Below are positions 50,388 to 59,111 of a stretch of DNA of 64,000 nt, piece after piece. Location: assembly GCA_913776245.1 (NCBI GenBank), contig CAJYLO010000023.1:1-64000 (forward strand). Reading direction: 5' to 3'. This DNA is from an uncultured Chryseobacterium sp. Its GTDB lineage: Bacteria > Bacteroidota > Bacteroidia > Flavobacteriales > Weeksellaceae. The notes under the pieces were generated by a model. That model saw nothing but the letters and a program-made list of their open reading frames with translations, did no database searches and had not been told where the DNA came from. The stretch's first letter is position 1. Every line of letters starts with the position of its first letter. Both the position numbers and the translations under genes were made by a program.

Positions 50388-50837
50388 ATGAAAAAATTAC
50401 ATTGGGGGCACGGACTGGCCATCGCTTTAGGCTGTTTCATCCTATTTATCCTGTTTTTGATCTTCATATTCCCGATGGGAAAGCAGAATTCGGAAATGAT
50501 ATCCAATAACTATTACGAAGAAGAGCTGGAATATCAGAAAGTAATAGATGCGAAAAAGAACGCGGCAAAACTGGAAAGTCAGCCAATTTATAAAGTGACA
50601 AATGAGGGAATACAAATCACCTTTCCCGAAGCTGTAAAACCTGATGGGAACAAAGCCGAATTTGTACTGTTCCGTACCGATGATTCTAATCTGGATGTTA
50701 AAAAAGAGGTTGCAATTTCCCAGAATTATTTTATAATTCCAAAGAAAGTGATCGTAAAAGGTTCCTATACGCTTAAGCTCAAATGGACAGAAAATAAAAT
50801 ACCCTATCAGATAGATTACGATATCTTATGGAAATAA
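50388..50837 (+). CDS. fixH: FixH family protein
   Basis: 149 aa with one TM, position after ccoG. Confidence 0.8.
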   Translation: MKKLHWGHGLAIALGCFILFILFLIFIFPMGKQNSEMISNNYYEEELEYQKVIDAKKNAAKLESQPIYKVTNEGIQITFPEAVKPDGNKAEFVLFRTDDSNLDVKKEVAISQNYFIIPKKVIVKGSYTLKLKWTENKIPYQIDYDILWK

Positions 50838-51565
50838 CACTCATAATATCAGCAATAGGACTCGGTTTCGCATCAGGATTTCACTGTATCGGAATGTGTG
50901 GTCCTATTGCTATATCAATGGGTCTCACGAAAAATCAGAAGGCCAATTTCTATTTACAGAATGTAACCTACCAGTTCGGCAGGATTTTCACCTACTCGGT
51001 TTTAGGAGCTGTTCTTGGCATCATCGGCCAGAGTTTTGAATTAGCAGGATTTCAGAAATACCTCAGCATATTTGTAGGTATTTTATTGATTACTATGGCG
51101 GTCTTTTCATTTGGCGGAAAAGACTTCGCTTCAAAAATTCCGTTGATCTCAAAAGCATTACTTAGAGTTAAAATCAACTTGGGAAAAATTCTCCAAAAGC
51201 CGGATTACAAGTCACGTTTTCTCACCGGAATCCTCAATGGTCTCCTTCCCTGCGGAATGGTCTATATGGCTCTTACAGCATCTCTAGCAGCAGGCGGCAT
51301 ATGGCAAAGTTCTTTTTTTATGTTCCTGTTTGGAATCGGTACTTTTCCATTTATGTTTGCAGTTGTTTTTCTTGGGAATTTTCTTACAGCAACATTACGG
51401 GTAAAAATGCTGAACATAATTCCGGTATTGATGATCTGTCTTGGAGGTTTATTTATAATAAGAGGACTGGAGCTTGGCATACCTTATGTGTCCCCGAAGC
51501 CGGAATCCCTGAAAGTCAATCACATGTCAAAAGGATTTCATACGGATCATACGAATTGTCATTAA
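50828..51565 (+). CDS. Sulfite exporter TauE/SafE-type (UreH-like) membrane protein
   Basis: GFASGFHCIGMCGPIAISM; GILNGLLPCGMVYMAL; overlaps fixH by 10 nt. Confidence 0.85.
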   Translation: MEITLIISAIGLGFASGFHCIGMCGPIAISMGLTKNQKANFYLQNVTYQFGRIFTYSVLGAVLGIIGQSFELAGFQKYLSIFVGILLITMAVFSFGGKDFASKIPLISKALLRVKINLGKILQKPDYKSRFLTGILNGLLPCGMVYMALTASLAAGGIWQSSFFMFLFGIGTFPFMFAVVFLGNFLTATLRVKMLNIIPVLMICLGGLFIIRGLELGIPYVSPKPESLKVNHMSKGFHTDHTNCH

Positions 51566-51638
51566 GCTCTGATAATTTAGCCGATAAATTTGTAATTTCA
51601 GAAAGAAATAACTGATCTGCCCAATCAAAATCTAACCT

Positions 51639-52406
51639 ATGAAAAAGAAAAAACTCCATTTCCTGAATCTTATTTCCGTTTTTTCGGCTTTATTTTCAAT
51701 GTACGCTTGTTCCGTTTCCACCATCAATCATTATTATGCTGATAAAAAAATGAGCTTTGCTACAGATATTGATATGTCACAGGGTTTGGAAATGATGGAT
51801 GGCTTCATGCCGGATTCTCTAAAGCAGAACAGCGATTTTATGAATACGGATAAGTATCCGAAAGAATGGAAATCTCTCTATGACCTCAAGAAGGAAGAAG
51901 GGAAAGTCACTACCAATCCGGATTCTATAAGACTTCTGAAAAAGATTTTCTTTAAAGGAAATTTTAATCAGGATAAATTCTCCGGATTCTCCGTTAAGAC
52001 AGAAGCGCTCACAAAAGATGAGATCGCATCTACCGGTAAACTGATGGGAAAAGATGCGGCTATGATGAACAATTCGGCTTTTGATGACTGGAACGGAAAA
52101 ACCTTGACAATCAGCACAAAAAAGCTGCAGATATCCCAACAGGAAATTCAGGATATTTTCAAAACAGGAGAACAAAACAGCGGAGAAGATAAGGAACAAA
52201 TAGAGTCAATGCTTGGAATGATGCAGATCGACTTCAAAAATAAACTTATATTTGATAACAAGATCAAATCCGTAAAAGGCCAGCACGACTGGATCAAAAA
52301 AATTGATGACAAAACCATGGAAGTCTCCATCAATCTACAGGAAATGATGGATAAAAATCATCAATTCAAAAACAAAGATGAAATCATTCTTATAGAAACA
52401 GAATAA
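51639..52406 (+). CDS. Hypothetical lipoprotein
   Basis: MYACSVSTINH lipobox; secreted acidic/lysine-rich protein. Confidence 0.65.
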   Translation: MKKKKLHFLNLISVFSALFSMYACSVSTINHYYADKKMSFATDIDMSQGLEMMDGFMPDSLKQNSDFMNTDKYPKEWKSLYDLKKEEGKVTTNPDSIRLLKKIFFKGNFNQDKFSGFSVKTEALTKDEIASTGKLMGKDAAMMNNSAFDDWNGKTLTISTKKLQISQQEIQDIFKTGEQNSGEDKEQIESMLGMMQIDFKNKLIFDNKIKSVKGQHDWIKKIDDKTMEVSINLQEMMDKNHQFKNKDEIILIETE

Positions 52407-52431
52407 AGAAACCGGCAGATTTGCCGGTTTT
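52407..52431. terminator. Terminator between convergent genes
   Basis: aaaccggcagatttgccggtttt. Confidence 0.8.
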
Positions 52432-52437
52432 ACTTTT

Positions 52438-52911
52438 TTAGAAACTGATCTCTGCCGTTTCTTTTCCTTTCTGGAAATTAACGGTTTTCAGGGTTCCTTT
52501 GTAGGTGACGTTCATAATATTAACCTGTTTCGGGAACTGCCCGATAAGAATATTATTTCTGATTCTGAGACTTGATATTTCCGGAACATTTGAAATCTCG
52601 TAATAAATCCAAACCGATTCACCATTGACCTGGCTTCCTGTGAAAGTTAAAGTTTTAGGAGCACCATTTACAGAAACATCAACATTATTATTGATATACT
52701 TTTTAAGCTCAGCTTCGAAAGCAGCCGTATTCGGATCTATTTTTATGGCCTGGGAAATATGCGTTGTATTCAGTTTAGTCGTAAACTTAAGGGTTTTACT
52801 TCCGTCTATATAATCCACTTTGGTCATAGAAGAAAAGAAATCAAAATCCCTGAAGCTGAATAAGCTCAGAAGCAGCACTCCAAGGCTTAAGATAAATATC
52901 GATTTTTTCAT
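52438..52911 (-). CDS. DUF6702-like secreted protein
   Basis: Signal peptide; ALKTFTTKLNTTHI-like TLKFTTKLNTTHISQAIKID...YKGTLKTVNFQKGK pattern. Confidence 0.6.
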   Translation of the reverse strand: MKKSIFILSLGVLLLSLFSFRDFDFFSSMTKVDYIDGSKTLKFTTKLNTTHISQAIKIDPNTAAFEAELKKYINNNVDVSVNGAPKTLTFTGSQVNGESVWIYYEISNVPEISSLRIRNNILIGQFPKQVNIMNVTYKGTLKTVNFQKGKETAEISF

Positions 52912-52968
52912 TATTGTAATATTTAATAACTTTTATTGTTCATTTTTGGTCAAAATATATGCCATCTC

Positions 52969-53679
52969 TTAGAAATTGACACTCACCGAATATTTGTCAT
53001 AAAATGCTTTGATATGGGCAACCGCATCATCTGCATTATCCACCACTCTGAAAAGGGACAGATCCTGTTCTGCAATAAGACCTTCTTTTAGCAAAGTATC
53101 TTTGAACCACTCCAGCAAGCCGCTCCAGAATTCACTTCCTACCAAAACTATCGGGAACTTCCCTATTTTATTGGTCTGAATAAGGGTCAGTGCTTCCGAC
53201 AGTTCATCCAGAGTTCCGAAACCGCCAGGCATCACCACAAATCCTTGAGAATATTTGACAAACATTACCTTTCTAACGAAAAAATAATCAAAATTGATAT
53301 TATAGCCTTTATCTACATAAGCATTAAAATGCTGCTCGAATGGCAGTTCGATATTAAGCCCGATTGATCTTCCGTTTCCGTTAGCACCTCTGTTTCCTGC
53401 TTCCATAATTCCCGGGCCGCCGCCAGTAATCACACCAAAACCAATCTCAGTGATTTTTTTGGCAATCTCCGATGCCATCTTGTAATAATAGCTGTCTTCT
53501 TTAAGTCTGGCAGATCCAAAAATGGAAACACAAGGTCCTATTTTCGCCATTTTTTCATAGCCGTCTACAAATTCGGACATAATTCTGAAAACCATCCAGC
53601 TGTCCTTGGTGATGGTCTCGTCCCAGGTTTTCTGCCGAAAACTATCGTGCAGTCTTTTTTCTTCGTCTTGTTGTGTCAT
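52969..53679 (-). CDS. LOG-family (TIGR00730-type) Rossmann protein
   Basis: VSIFGSARLKED, VITGGGPGIMEAGNRGA, VVMPGGFGTLDELSEAL. Confidence 0.92.
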   Translation of the reverse strand: MTQQDEEKRLHDSFRQKTWDETITKDSWMVFRIMSEFVDGYEKMAKIGPCVSIFGSARLKEDSYYYKMASEIAKKITEIGFGVITGGGPGIMEAGNRGANGNGRSIGLNIELPFEQHFNAYVDKGYNINFDYFFVRKVMFVKYSQGFVVMPGGFGTLDELSEALTLIQTNKIGKFPIVLVGSEFWSGLLEWFKDTLLKEGLIAEQDLSLFRVVDNADDAVAHIKAFYDKYSVSVNF

Positions 53680-54389
53680 CTGAATAATTTTTCCGCTTCA
53701 GCAACAGATTCCGGCTTCCCTACATCTATAAGATTTGCCGTGTGCTGATAACCAATAATAATATCTTCTTTCATCAGGTCCATATATTCATCCATAATGG
53801 AGAATTTTCCTGTTCTTGTGATTTTCCCGAATATCTCAGAATTAACACAATGAACTCCGCTGAATGCCAGTTCTCTTAATTTGAAAATCCCGCCAACCAC
53901 AGTTTTTTTATTAGTTGCGAGGTTTTTCCATCCTTTGAGATACATTTTGTCGTTGAACATCAGTTTCCTGGAGCTGTCTCTGTCGGAAACTGCCAATGTA
54001 ATCATTGCTCCTTTTGTCTCGTGCAATTTCACAAAGTTGGTGATGTTAAGATCTGTCAGGATATCAACATTCATAATCAAGAAAGTTTTTTCGTTTTCCA
54101 GGAATCTTCTCGCGAATAACAATCCGCCTCCGGTTTCCAGAAGTTCGTCAGATTCATTGGAGATTTCGATATTCGCCCCGAAATTATCATTCTCTGCCAG
54201 AAAAGCTAAAATCTGACCTCCGAAATGATGTATATTAATAACGAAATCATTGATCCCGTAACTCTGCAGATATTTAATATTCCTTTCCAGCAGCGGAACA
54301 CCGTTTACCTGTGCTAGCGCTTTCGGGTGATTATCCGTGAATGGTTTCAGTCTTGTTCCCATTCCGGCAGCAAAAATCATTGCTTTCAT
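53676..54389 (-). CDS. Nucleotidyltransferase (MurU/NDP-sugar pyrophosphorylase-like)
   Basis: MKAMIFAAGMGTRLKPFTDNHPKALAQVNGVPLLERNI. Confidence 0.88.
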   Translation of the reverse strand: MKAMIFAAGMGTRLKPFTDNHPKALAQVNGVPLLERNIKYLQSYGINDFVINIHHFGGQILAFLAENDNFGANIEISNESDELLETGGGLLFARRFLENEKTFLIMNVDILTDLNITNFVKLHETKGAMITLAVSDRDSSRKLMFNDKMYLKGWKNLATNKKTVVGGIFKLRELAFSGVHCVNSEIFGKITRTGKFSIMDEYMDLMKEDIIIGYQHTANLIDVGKPESVAEAEKLFR

Positions 54390-54390
54390 A

Positions 54391-54476
54391 CTTTATAAAT
54401 GATATTTTGATAATTGATTGATGATTAAATAATTAATGAAAACCAATTATTAATTATCGCTTATCGATGATAGATT
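54391..54476. repeat. Degenerate AT-rich palindromic element P3
   Basis: ctttataaatgatattttgataattgattgatgatt ... aattattaattatcgcttatcgatgatagatt; weaker match to P1/P2. Confidence 0.4.
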
Positions 54477-54881
54477 AAGATGCAGCTGTTCATCGTGATG
54501 AATTCTTACATCTGCTTCAGGAAAATTTTGTTGGATGAACGCCGCTGTTTTAATGGCAGAATATACCGAACGGTGCTGTCCGCCTGTGCATCCGAAATTG
54601 ATCTGCAGGTTTTCAAACCCTCTTTCCAGATAATTTTTAATGCTGATAGAAATAAGATTCTGAACACTCTTCAAAAATGCCGGCATTTCTGTCTTCGTCT
54701 CCAGATAATCCTGAACGCCGATATCGTTGCCCGTCTGTGATTTATATTCTTCTATTCTTCCCGGATTCAGAATCCCGCGGCAATCGAAAACGAAACCACC
54801 GCCATTTCCGGAATCATCCTTCGGAATCCCTCCTTTTTTGTAAGAAAAACTATGGATATCAATAACCAATTTATTCTGCAT
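54450..54881 (-). CDS. Stand-alone RapZ C-terminal-domain protein
   Basis: GNGGGFVFDCRGILNPGR...NLQINFGCTGGQHRSVYSAIKTAAFI. Confidence 0.88.
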   Translation of the reverse strand: MQNKLVIDIHSFSYKKGGIPKDDSGNGGGFVFDCRGILNPGRIEEYKSQTGNDIGVQDYLETKTEMPAFLKSVQNLISISIKNYLERGFENLQINFGCTGGQHRSVYSAIKTAAFIQQNFPEADVRIHHDEQLHLNLSSISDN

Positions 54882-55028
54882 TAACTCTAATTTTCCGTAA
54901 AGTTACTTTTTTTAATTTTCTTTGGAAAATCGGAAAATTATAAATTTTAAATTTAATTTTGCACATAAATTGATTTAGGACGAGCAATTCAAACTTATTT
55001 CTTATTTTTAAAAATAAATCTACTGAAA

Positions 55029-56189
55029 ATGAAGTATCTAAAATATGCCTTTTTAACAGCTTTGCTGATTCTTACCGTTAGCTGTAAAAAAACAAGCGTG
55101 GACGGCAGCAGCCGGAAAAGCTTCCAGGAAAGTATCAATGACATGGCTTCCAGCCTGCCGACGCTGAAGCAGGTCAAATTCAATGAAGCGTTGTATATCC
55201 TAAAAACGTTTGGTGTGGAAGCGGACGGCGATGTTGCCGAAATTGCAGCACTCGGGAAACTCCTGGACGGTAAAAAGACAAACGAAATCTTTGCGATGGC
55301 AGACGATGTTGCCAAGAAAAACGGAATCGCCTGGAGCAGCACAGCGCCGCCAAGTCTGGGTGAGATGAACATCTTCGGCAATGAAATCGCTTCTGAAAAA
55401 GACCCGAATGACATTGATGCAGCCAGTCTGGGCGTAGTCGTAAGAAATATTGCCGGCGACAGTCTTACCGGATCAAAAGGTTTGGTGATTATTCCTCAAT
55501 TACTGGACAGCAGAGGTAATAAAGTAGATTTTGAAGGCGCTGCACTGGAAACTATTATGGAGATTTCCAGCGGCGGAAATAAAATATCAACATCCAAAAA
55601 CCTGATGCAGGATCCTGCTTTCCGCGGTTTTACGATTATGTATTCCAAGCTTCCCAAAGAAAAAATATTCGAAGATAAAATTGACATCAAAGTAAGTGTC
55701 AAAACAACTAAGAAATTATTACAAATGATAAAAGCCGGTGTGGCAGTTAATGGAAATGCCCTTTACACACCACCACCGCCGGCAGTTTCAGATTCCACTC
55801 AGATTCAGAATCCGGAAACCAATCCAACACCTGGTACAGAAACTCCGGCCGCTCCTGCAAAAGTGACGGCTGATCCTAAGAATACTGTGACAAAATTCCT
55901 GAGCAATCTTTCTTCACAGAATTTTAAAGCGGCCTATGAAGCCGCCGAAAATCCAAACTGGGGCTCTTATGATAAGTTTGCTAATCCGAATTCAGGTTTT
56001 GGTTCTGTGAAGAATATCAATGTAAAAAATATTTCTGTTCCTTATAATAAAGATAATTCTGCCAATGTTAACGTCACTTATGACGTCACTGATAAAAACG
56101 GAAAAACCACATCGCTTAATGTTACTTACGGTTTGAAAGCTGTAAACAATATCTGGAAAATAACCACTTATAAAATCAACAATCAGTAA
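55029..56189 (+). CDS. DUF6694-like lipoprotein with C-terminal DUF4878-like region
   Basis: TVSCKKTSVDG lipobox; C-term NTVTKFLSNLSSQNFKAAYEAAE. Confidence 0.65.
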   Translation: MKYLKYAFLTALLILTVSCKKTSVDGSSRKSFQESINDMASSLPTLKQVKFNEALYILKTFGVEADGDVAEIAALGKLLDGKKTNEIFAMADDVAKKNGIAWSSTAPPSLGEMNIFGNEIASEKDPNDIDAASLGVVVRNIAGDSLTGSKGLVIIPQLLDSRGNKVDFEGAALETIMEISSGGNKISTSKNLMQDPAFRGFTIMYSKLPKEKIFEDKIDIKVSVKTTKKLLQMIKAGVAVNGNALYTPPPPAVSDSTQIQNPETNPTPGTETPAAPAKVTADPKNTVTKFLSNLSSQNFKAAYEAAENPNWGSYDKFANPNSGFGSVKNINVKNISVPYNKDNSANVNVTYDVTDKNGKTTSLNVTYGLKAVNNIWKITTYKINNQ

Positions 56190-56191
56190 GT

Positions 56192-56728
56192 ATGGCATCA
56201 GCAGCATTGATAAAAAAGCTGGAAGAAACAATAGAAAACATCCCGGATTTCCCAATCCCCGGAATTCAGTTTAAAGACATTTGCCCTATTTTTCTTCAGC
56301 CAAAACTTTACGAAGAAGTGATTGCAGATCTGACTGCTTTCAGCAGAGGAAAAGTAGATGTAGTCTGCGGAATAGAAAGCCGGGGTTATCTTTTCGGAAT
56401 TGCAATTGCTGTTGCCCTGGATGTTCCTTTTGTTCTTATCAAGAAAGCGGGAAAACTACCTCCGCCTTTCATCGGACAAAAATATGACCTCGAATATGGT
56501 TCAGCGGAAATCGAGATGAAAACCGGTCATCTGAAAGAAGGTCAGCGGGTTTTGATTCACGATGATTTATTAGCAACTGGCGGAACGACTGAAGCCGCCG
56601 CAAAGCTGATCTCAAAGCAAGGCGCAATACCTACACAATTCAGTTTCCTCATCGATCTGAAAGATCTGAACGGCAGAGAAAGACTAGAAAAATTCAATGC
56701 AGAAGTTTATTCTATTCTGGAATATTAA
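56192..56728 (+). CDS. apt: Adenine phosphoribosyltransferase
   Basis: IPDFPIPGIQFKDICPIF; VLIHDDLLATGGTTEAAAKLI. Confidence 0.95.
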   Translation: MASAALIKKLEETIENIPDFPIPGIQFKDICPIFLQPKLYEEVIADLTAFSRGKVDVVCGIESRGYLFGIAIAVALDVPFVLIKKAGKLPPPFIGQKYDLEYGSAEIEMKTGHLKEGQRVLIHDDLLATGGTTEAAAKLISKQGAIPTQFSFLIDLKDLNGRERLEKFNAEVYSILEY

Positions 56729-56756
56729 AATATTTTAACCAACAGAAAAAGAAGTT

Positions 56757-56787
56757 TTTGCATATCAAAAGGAAAACATTAAATTTG
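56757..56787 (+). promoter_or_regulatory. Bacteroidetes-type promoter, TTTG-N19-TAAATTTG
   Basis: tttg at 56757-56760, taaatttg at 56780-56787, 22 nt before the ATG at 56810. Confidence 0.65.
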
Positions 56788-56809
56788 CACTCTATTTATT
56801 AAAAAAATT

Positions 56810-57514
56810 ATGGCAGACCTGCATAACAAAAAAAACGAACAGGAAGGAAAAGAAACTGTAGAATTCTTTAAAGACCTTGACAAAGAAGCACTTAACATCG
56901 AATCATTTTTGGAAAAAAATGCAAGAGCTTTGAGCATTGGTTTCGGGGTTTTGATTTTGGCAGTTTTAGGATGGTTCGGATACCAGCAGTTCATCCTGGG
57001 ACCTAAAAATGAAGAAGCCACAAAAAGTTACCTGGCTGCTCAGAAAAACCTGACAGACGGAAAAGAAGACCTTGCATTAGGCGGGAAATCTGTTGCGAAT
57101 CCTGGTTTCGTAGGAACTTACGAAGAATATGGCAGTACTAAGGCAGGAAAACTTTCCGCATACAACGCCGGTCTTATCGAGTTCAAAAAGGGAAATTATC
57201 AGAAAGCTTACGATCTGCTGGACAAATTCAGTTCAAGTAATAAGATCTTAGTTGCGCTGAAATATGGTGCAATGGCAGATTGCCTTTCTAACCTGAATAA
57301 AGCGGATGATGCCCTTTCTATGGCAGATAAAGCTGCTTCTGCTTCAGACGATGCTTACACCACTTATTACTTTACAAAAAAAGCAGGAATGCTTGCATTG
57401 GCACTTAAGAAAAATGCTGACGCTAAAAAATACTTCGCTACAATCGACGAAAAATACCAGGACTATGACAACGGACAATCCGATGCTTTCATAGAAATGA
57501 CAAAATATTACTAA
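56810..57514 (+). CDS. Tetratricopeptide membrane protein (YfgM-like)
   Basis: One TM then TPR-like repeats; immediately 5' of ribH. Confidence 0.75.
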   Translation: MADLHNKKNEQEGKETVEFFKDLDKEALNIESFLEKNARALSIGFGVLILAVLGWFGYQQFILGPKNEEATKSYLAAQKNLTDGKEDLALGGKSVANPGFVGTYEEYGSTKAGKLSAYNAGLIEFKKGNYQKAYDLLDKFSSSNKILVALKYGAMADCLSNLNKADDALSMADKAASASDDAYTTYYFTKKAGMLALALKKNADAKKYFATIDEKYQDYDNGQSDAFIEMTKYY

Positions 57515-57517
57515 ACA

Positions 57518-58006
57518 ATGGCAACCACTAATCTATCCGATTATAAGCCGCTCAACATATCCAATGCCGATGAATATTCAATCGGCATTGTTGTTTCTGA
57601 GTGGAATGATTTTGTGACCTACAACCTGAGAAACGGAGCTGTAGAAACGCTTAAAGCAGAAGGCATAAAGGAAGAAAACATTCACATTTACTATGTTCCG
57701 GGTGCTTTTGAATTGAGCTTTGCGACTATGAAACTTTGCCGATCGAACAAATTTGCAGCAGTCATTGCAATTGGCAATGTCATCCGCGGAGAAACGCCAC
57801 ATTTCGATTACGTTTGTTCAGGCGTAACGCAAGGCATCAAGGATTGCAACATATTGACCGATACACCTGCGATTTTCTGTGTTCTGACAGACGACACCAA
57901 AGAACAATCCATCGCCAGAAGCGGCGGAAACCTTGGAAATAAAGGTGTAGAAGCAGCCGTTACAGCACTCAAAATGATTGACTTTAACAATAAGATTTCA
58001 TTCTAA
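57518..58006 (+). CDS. ribH: 6,7-dimethyl-8-ribityllumazine synthase
   Basis: VSEWNDFVTYNLRNGAVETL; VPGAFELSFATMKL; AIGNVIRGETPHFDYVCSGVTQG. Confidence 0.95.
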   Translation: MATTNLSDYKPLNISNADEYSIGIVVSEWNDFVTYNLRNGAVETLKAEGIKEENIHIYYVPGAFELSFATMKLCRSNKFAAVIAIGNVIRGETPHFDYVCSGVTQGIKDCNILTDTPAIFCVLTDDTKEQSIARSGGNLGNKGVEAAVTALKMIDFNNKISF

Positions 58007-58012
58007 TCAATT

Positions 58013-58125
58013 AGGAGCTTGATCCCGCTATCCGCTGTATCTTTTTTGTTTTTCAGAACATTTTTATCCCTGAAAGAAAAGGTGAAGAAGAAAAACAAAA
58101 AAGGATGCCGCTTCTATCGGGGCTA
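58013..58125 (+). repeat. Modular 3'-end palindromic element, copy 4 (subtype A)
   Basis: aggagcttgatcccgctatccgctgtatcttttttgtttttcagaac...aaaaacaaaaaaggatgccgcttctatcggggcta. Confidence 0.85.
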
Positions 58126-58200
58126 TTGACAAACTACGGCATAATTTTTCGTTGTTTCTATAAAAGAAATTCCTAATTTTAAAAACACAAAATATTCATT

Positions 58201-59052
58201 ATGAAATGGACAAACGACAGAAGTGATAATGTAGATGACAGACGCGGATCAGGCGGCGGCGGAATGCTGGTTGGTGGCGGATTAGGAACCATCATCATTG
58301 CAGCCATCGTATTTTTTCTCGGCGGTGATCCGTCCGCTATTCTTAACAGCGGTGCCAGTTCCGGACCGCAGACAGAACAGAGAGACCTCACCCAGGAAGA
58401 GCTCGGCATCCGAGAATTTGTTAGAATGCTTACCAAAGAAAACGAAAAAACCTGGGCAAATGTCTTTAGCCAAAACGGTATCCAATTCCATCCTGCAAAA
58501 GTGGTATTATTTGAAAGTGCTACAAGTTCGGGGTGTGGAACGGCCCAGTCAGAAATGGGACCTTTCTATTGCCCTAATGACGAAACGATCTATATGGATA
58601 TGAGCTTCTTCAACGAGTTGCAGTCAAAATTCGGGGCAAAAGTCGGACAATTTACCGTAGCCTATGTCCTCGGTCACGAATATGGTCATCACATCCAGAA
58701 TCTACTCGGAACACTAGGAAAGATAGACCAATTGAGACAAAGCGGAAGATACTCCGAGACAGATATGAACCGAGTTTCTGTCGCAAATGAGCTACAAGCC
58801 GATTTCTATGCCGGCGTCTGGGCAAAACAGACCGACAGCAGGGAAAAGATACTGGAACCAGGCGACATTCAGGAAGCCATGAGCGCAGCAGCAGCTGTCG
58901 GTGATGATAATATACAGAAAAGAGCTCAGGGTTATGTGAATCAGGAAAGCTTTACACACGGCTCTTCTGCCCAGAGGGAAGAATGGTTTATGAAAGGCTA
59001 TAACACAGGCGATATCAGACAAGGTGATACGTTCGATGCACTACTGAAATAA
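58201..59052 (+). CDS. Neutral zinc metallopeptidase family (YpfJ/KPN_02809-like)
   Basis: MKWTNDRSDNVDDRRGSGGGGMLVGGGLGTIIIA; YVLGHEYGHHIQNLLG; NELQADFYAGVWA. Confidence 0.93.
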   Translation: MKWTNDRSDNVDDRRGSGGGGMLVGGGLGTIIIAAIVFFLGGDPSAILNSGASSGPQTEQRDLTQEELGIREFVRMLTKENEKTWANVFSQNGIQFHPAKVVLFESATSSGCGTAQSEMGPFYCPNDETIYMDMSFFNELQSKFGAKVGQFTVAYVLGHEYGHHIQNLLGTLGKIDQLRQSGRYSETDMNRVSVANELQADFYAGVWAKQTDSREKILEPGDIQEAMSAAAAVGDDNIQKRAQGYVNQESFTHGSSAQREEWFMKGYNTGDIRQGDTFDALLK

Positions 59053-59073
59053 TCTTTTTCTACGATACAAAAT

Positions 59074-59105
59074 AAAAAGCCTCAGATTCTTTTTCTGAGG
59101 CTTTC
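59074..59105. terminator. Terminator between convergent genes
   Basis: aaaaagcctcagattctttttctgaggcttt. Confidence 0.85.
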
Positions 59106-59111
59106 TTTATG

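Noticed and set aside
54995-55414. 139-aa minus ORF opposite the DUF6694-like lipoprotein
   Set aside because: Antisense; opposite strand has signal peptide, lipobox and operonic link to apt.
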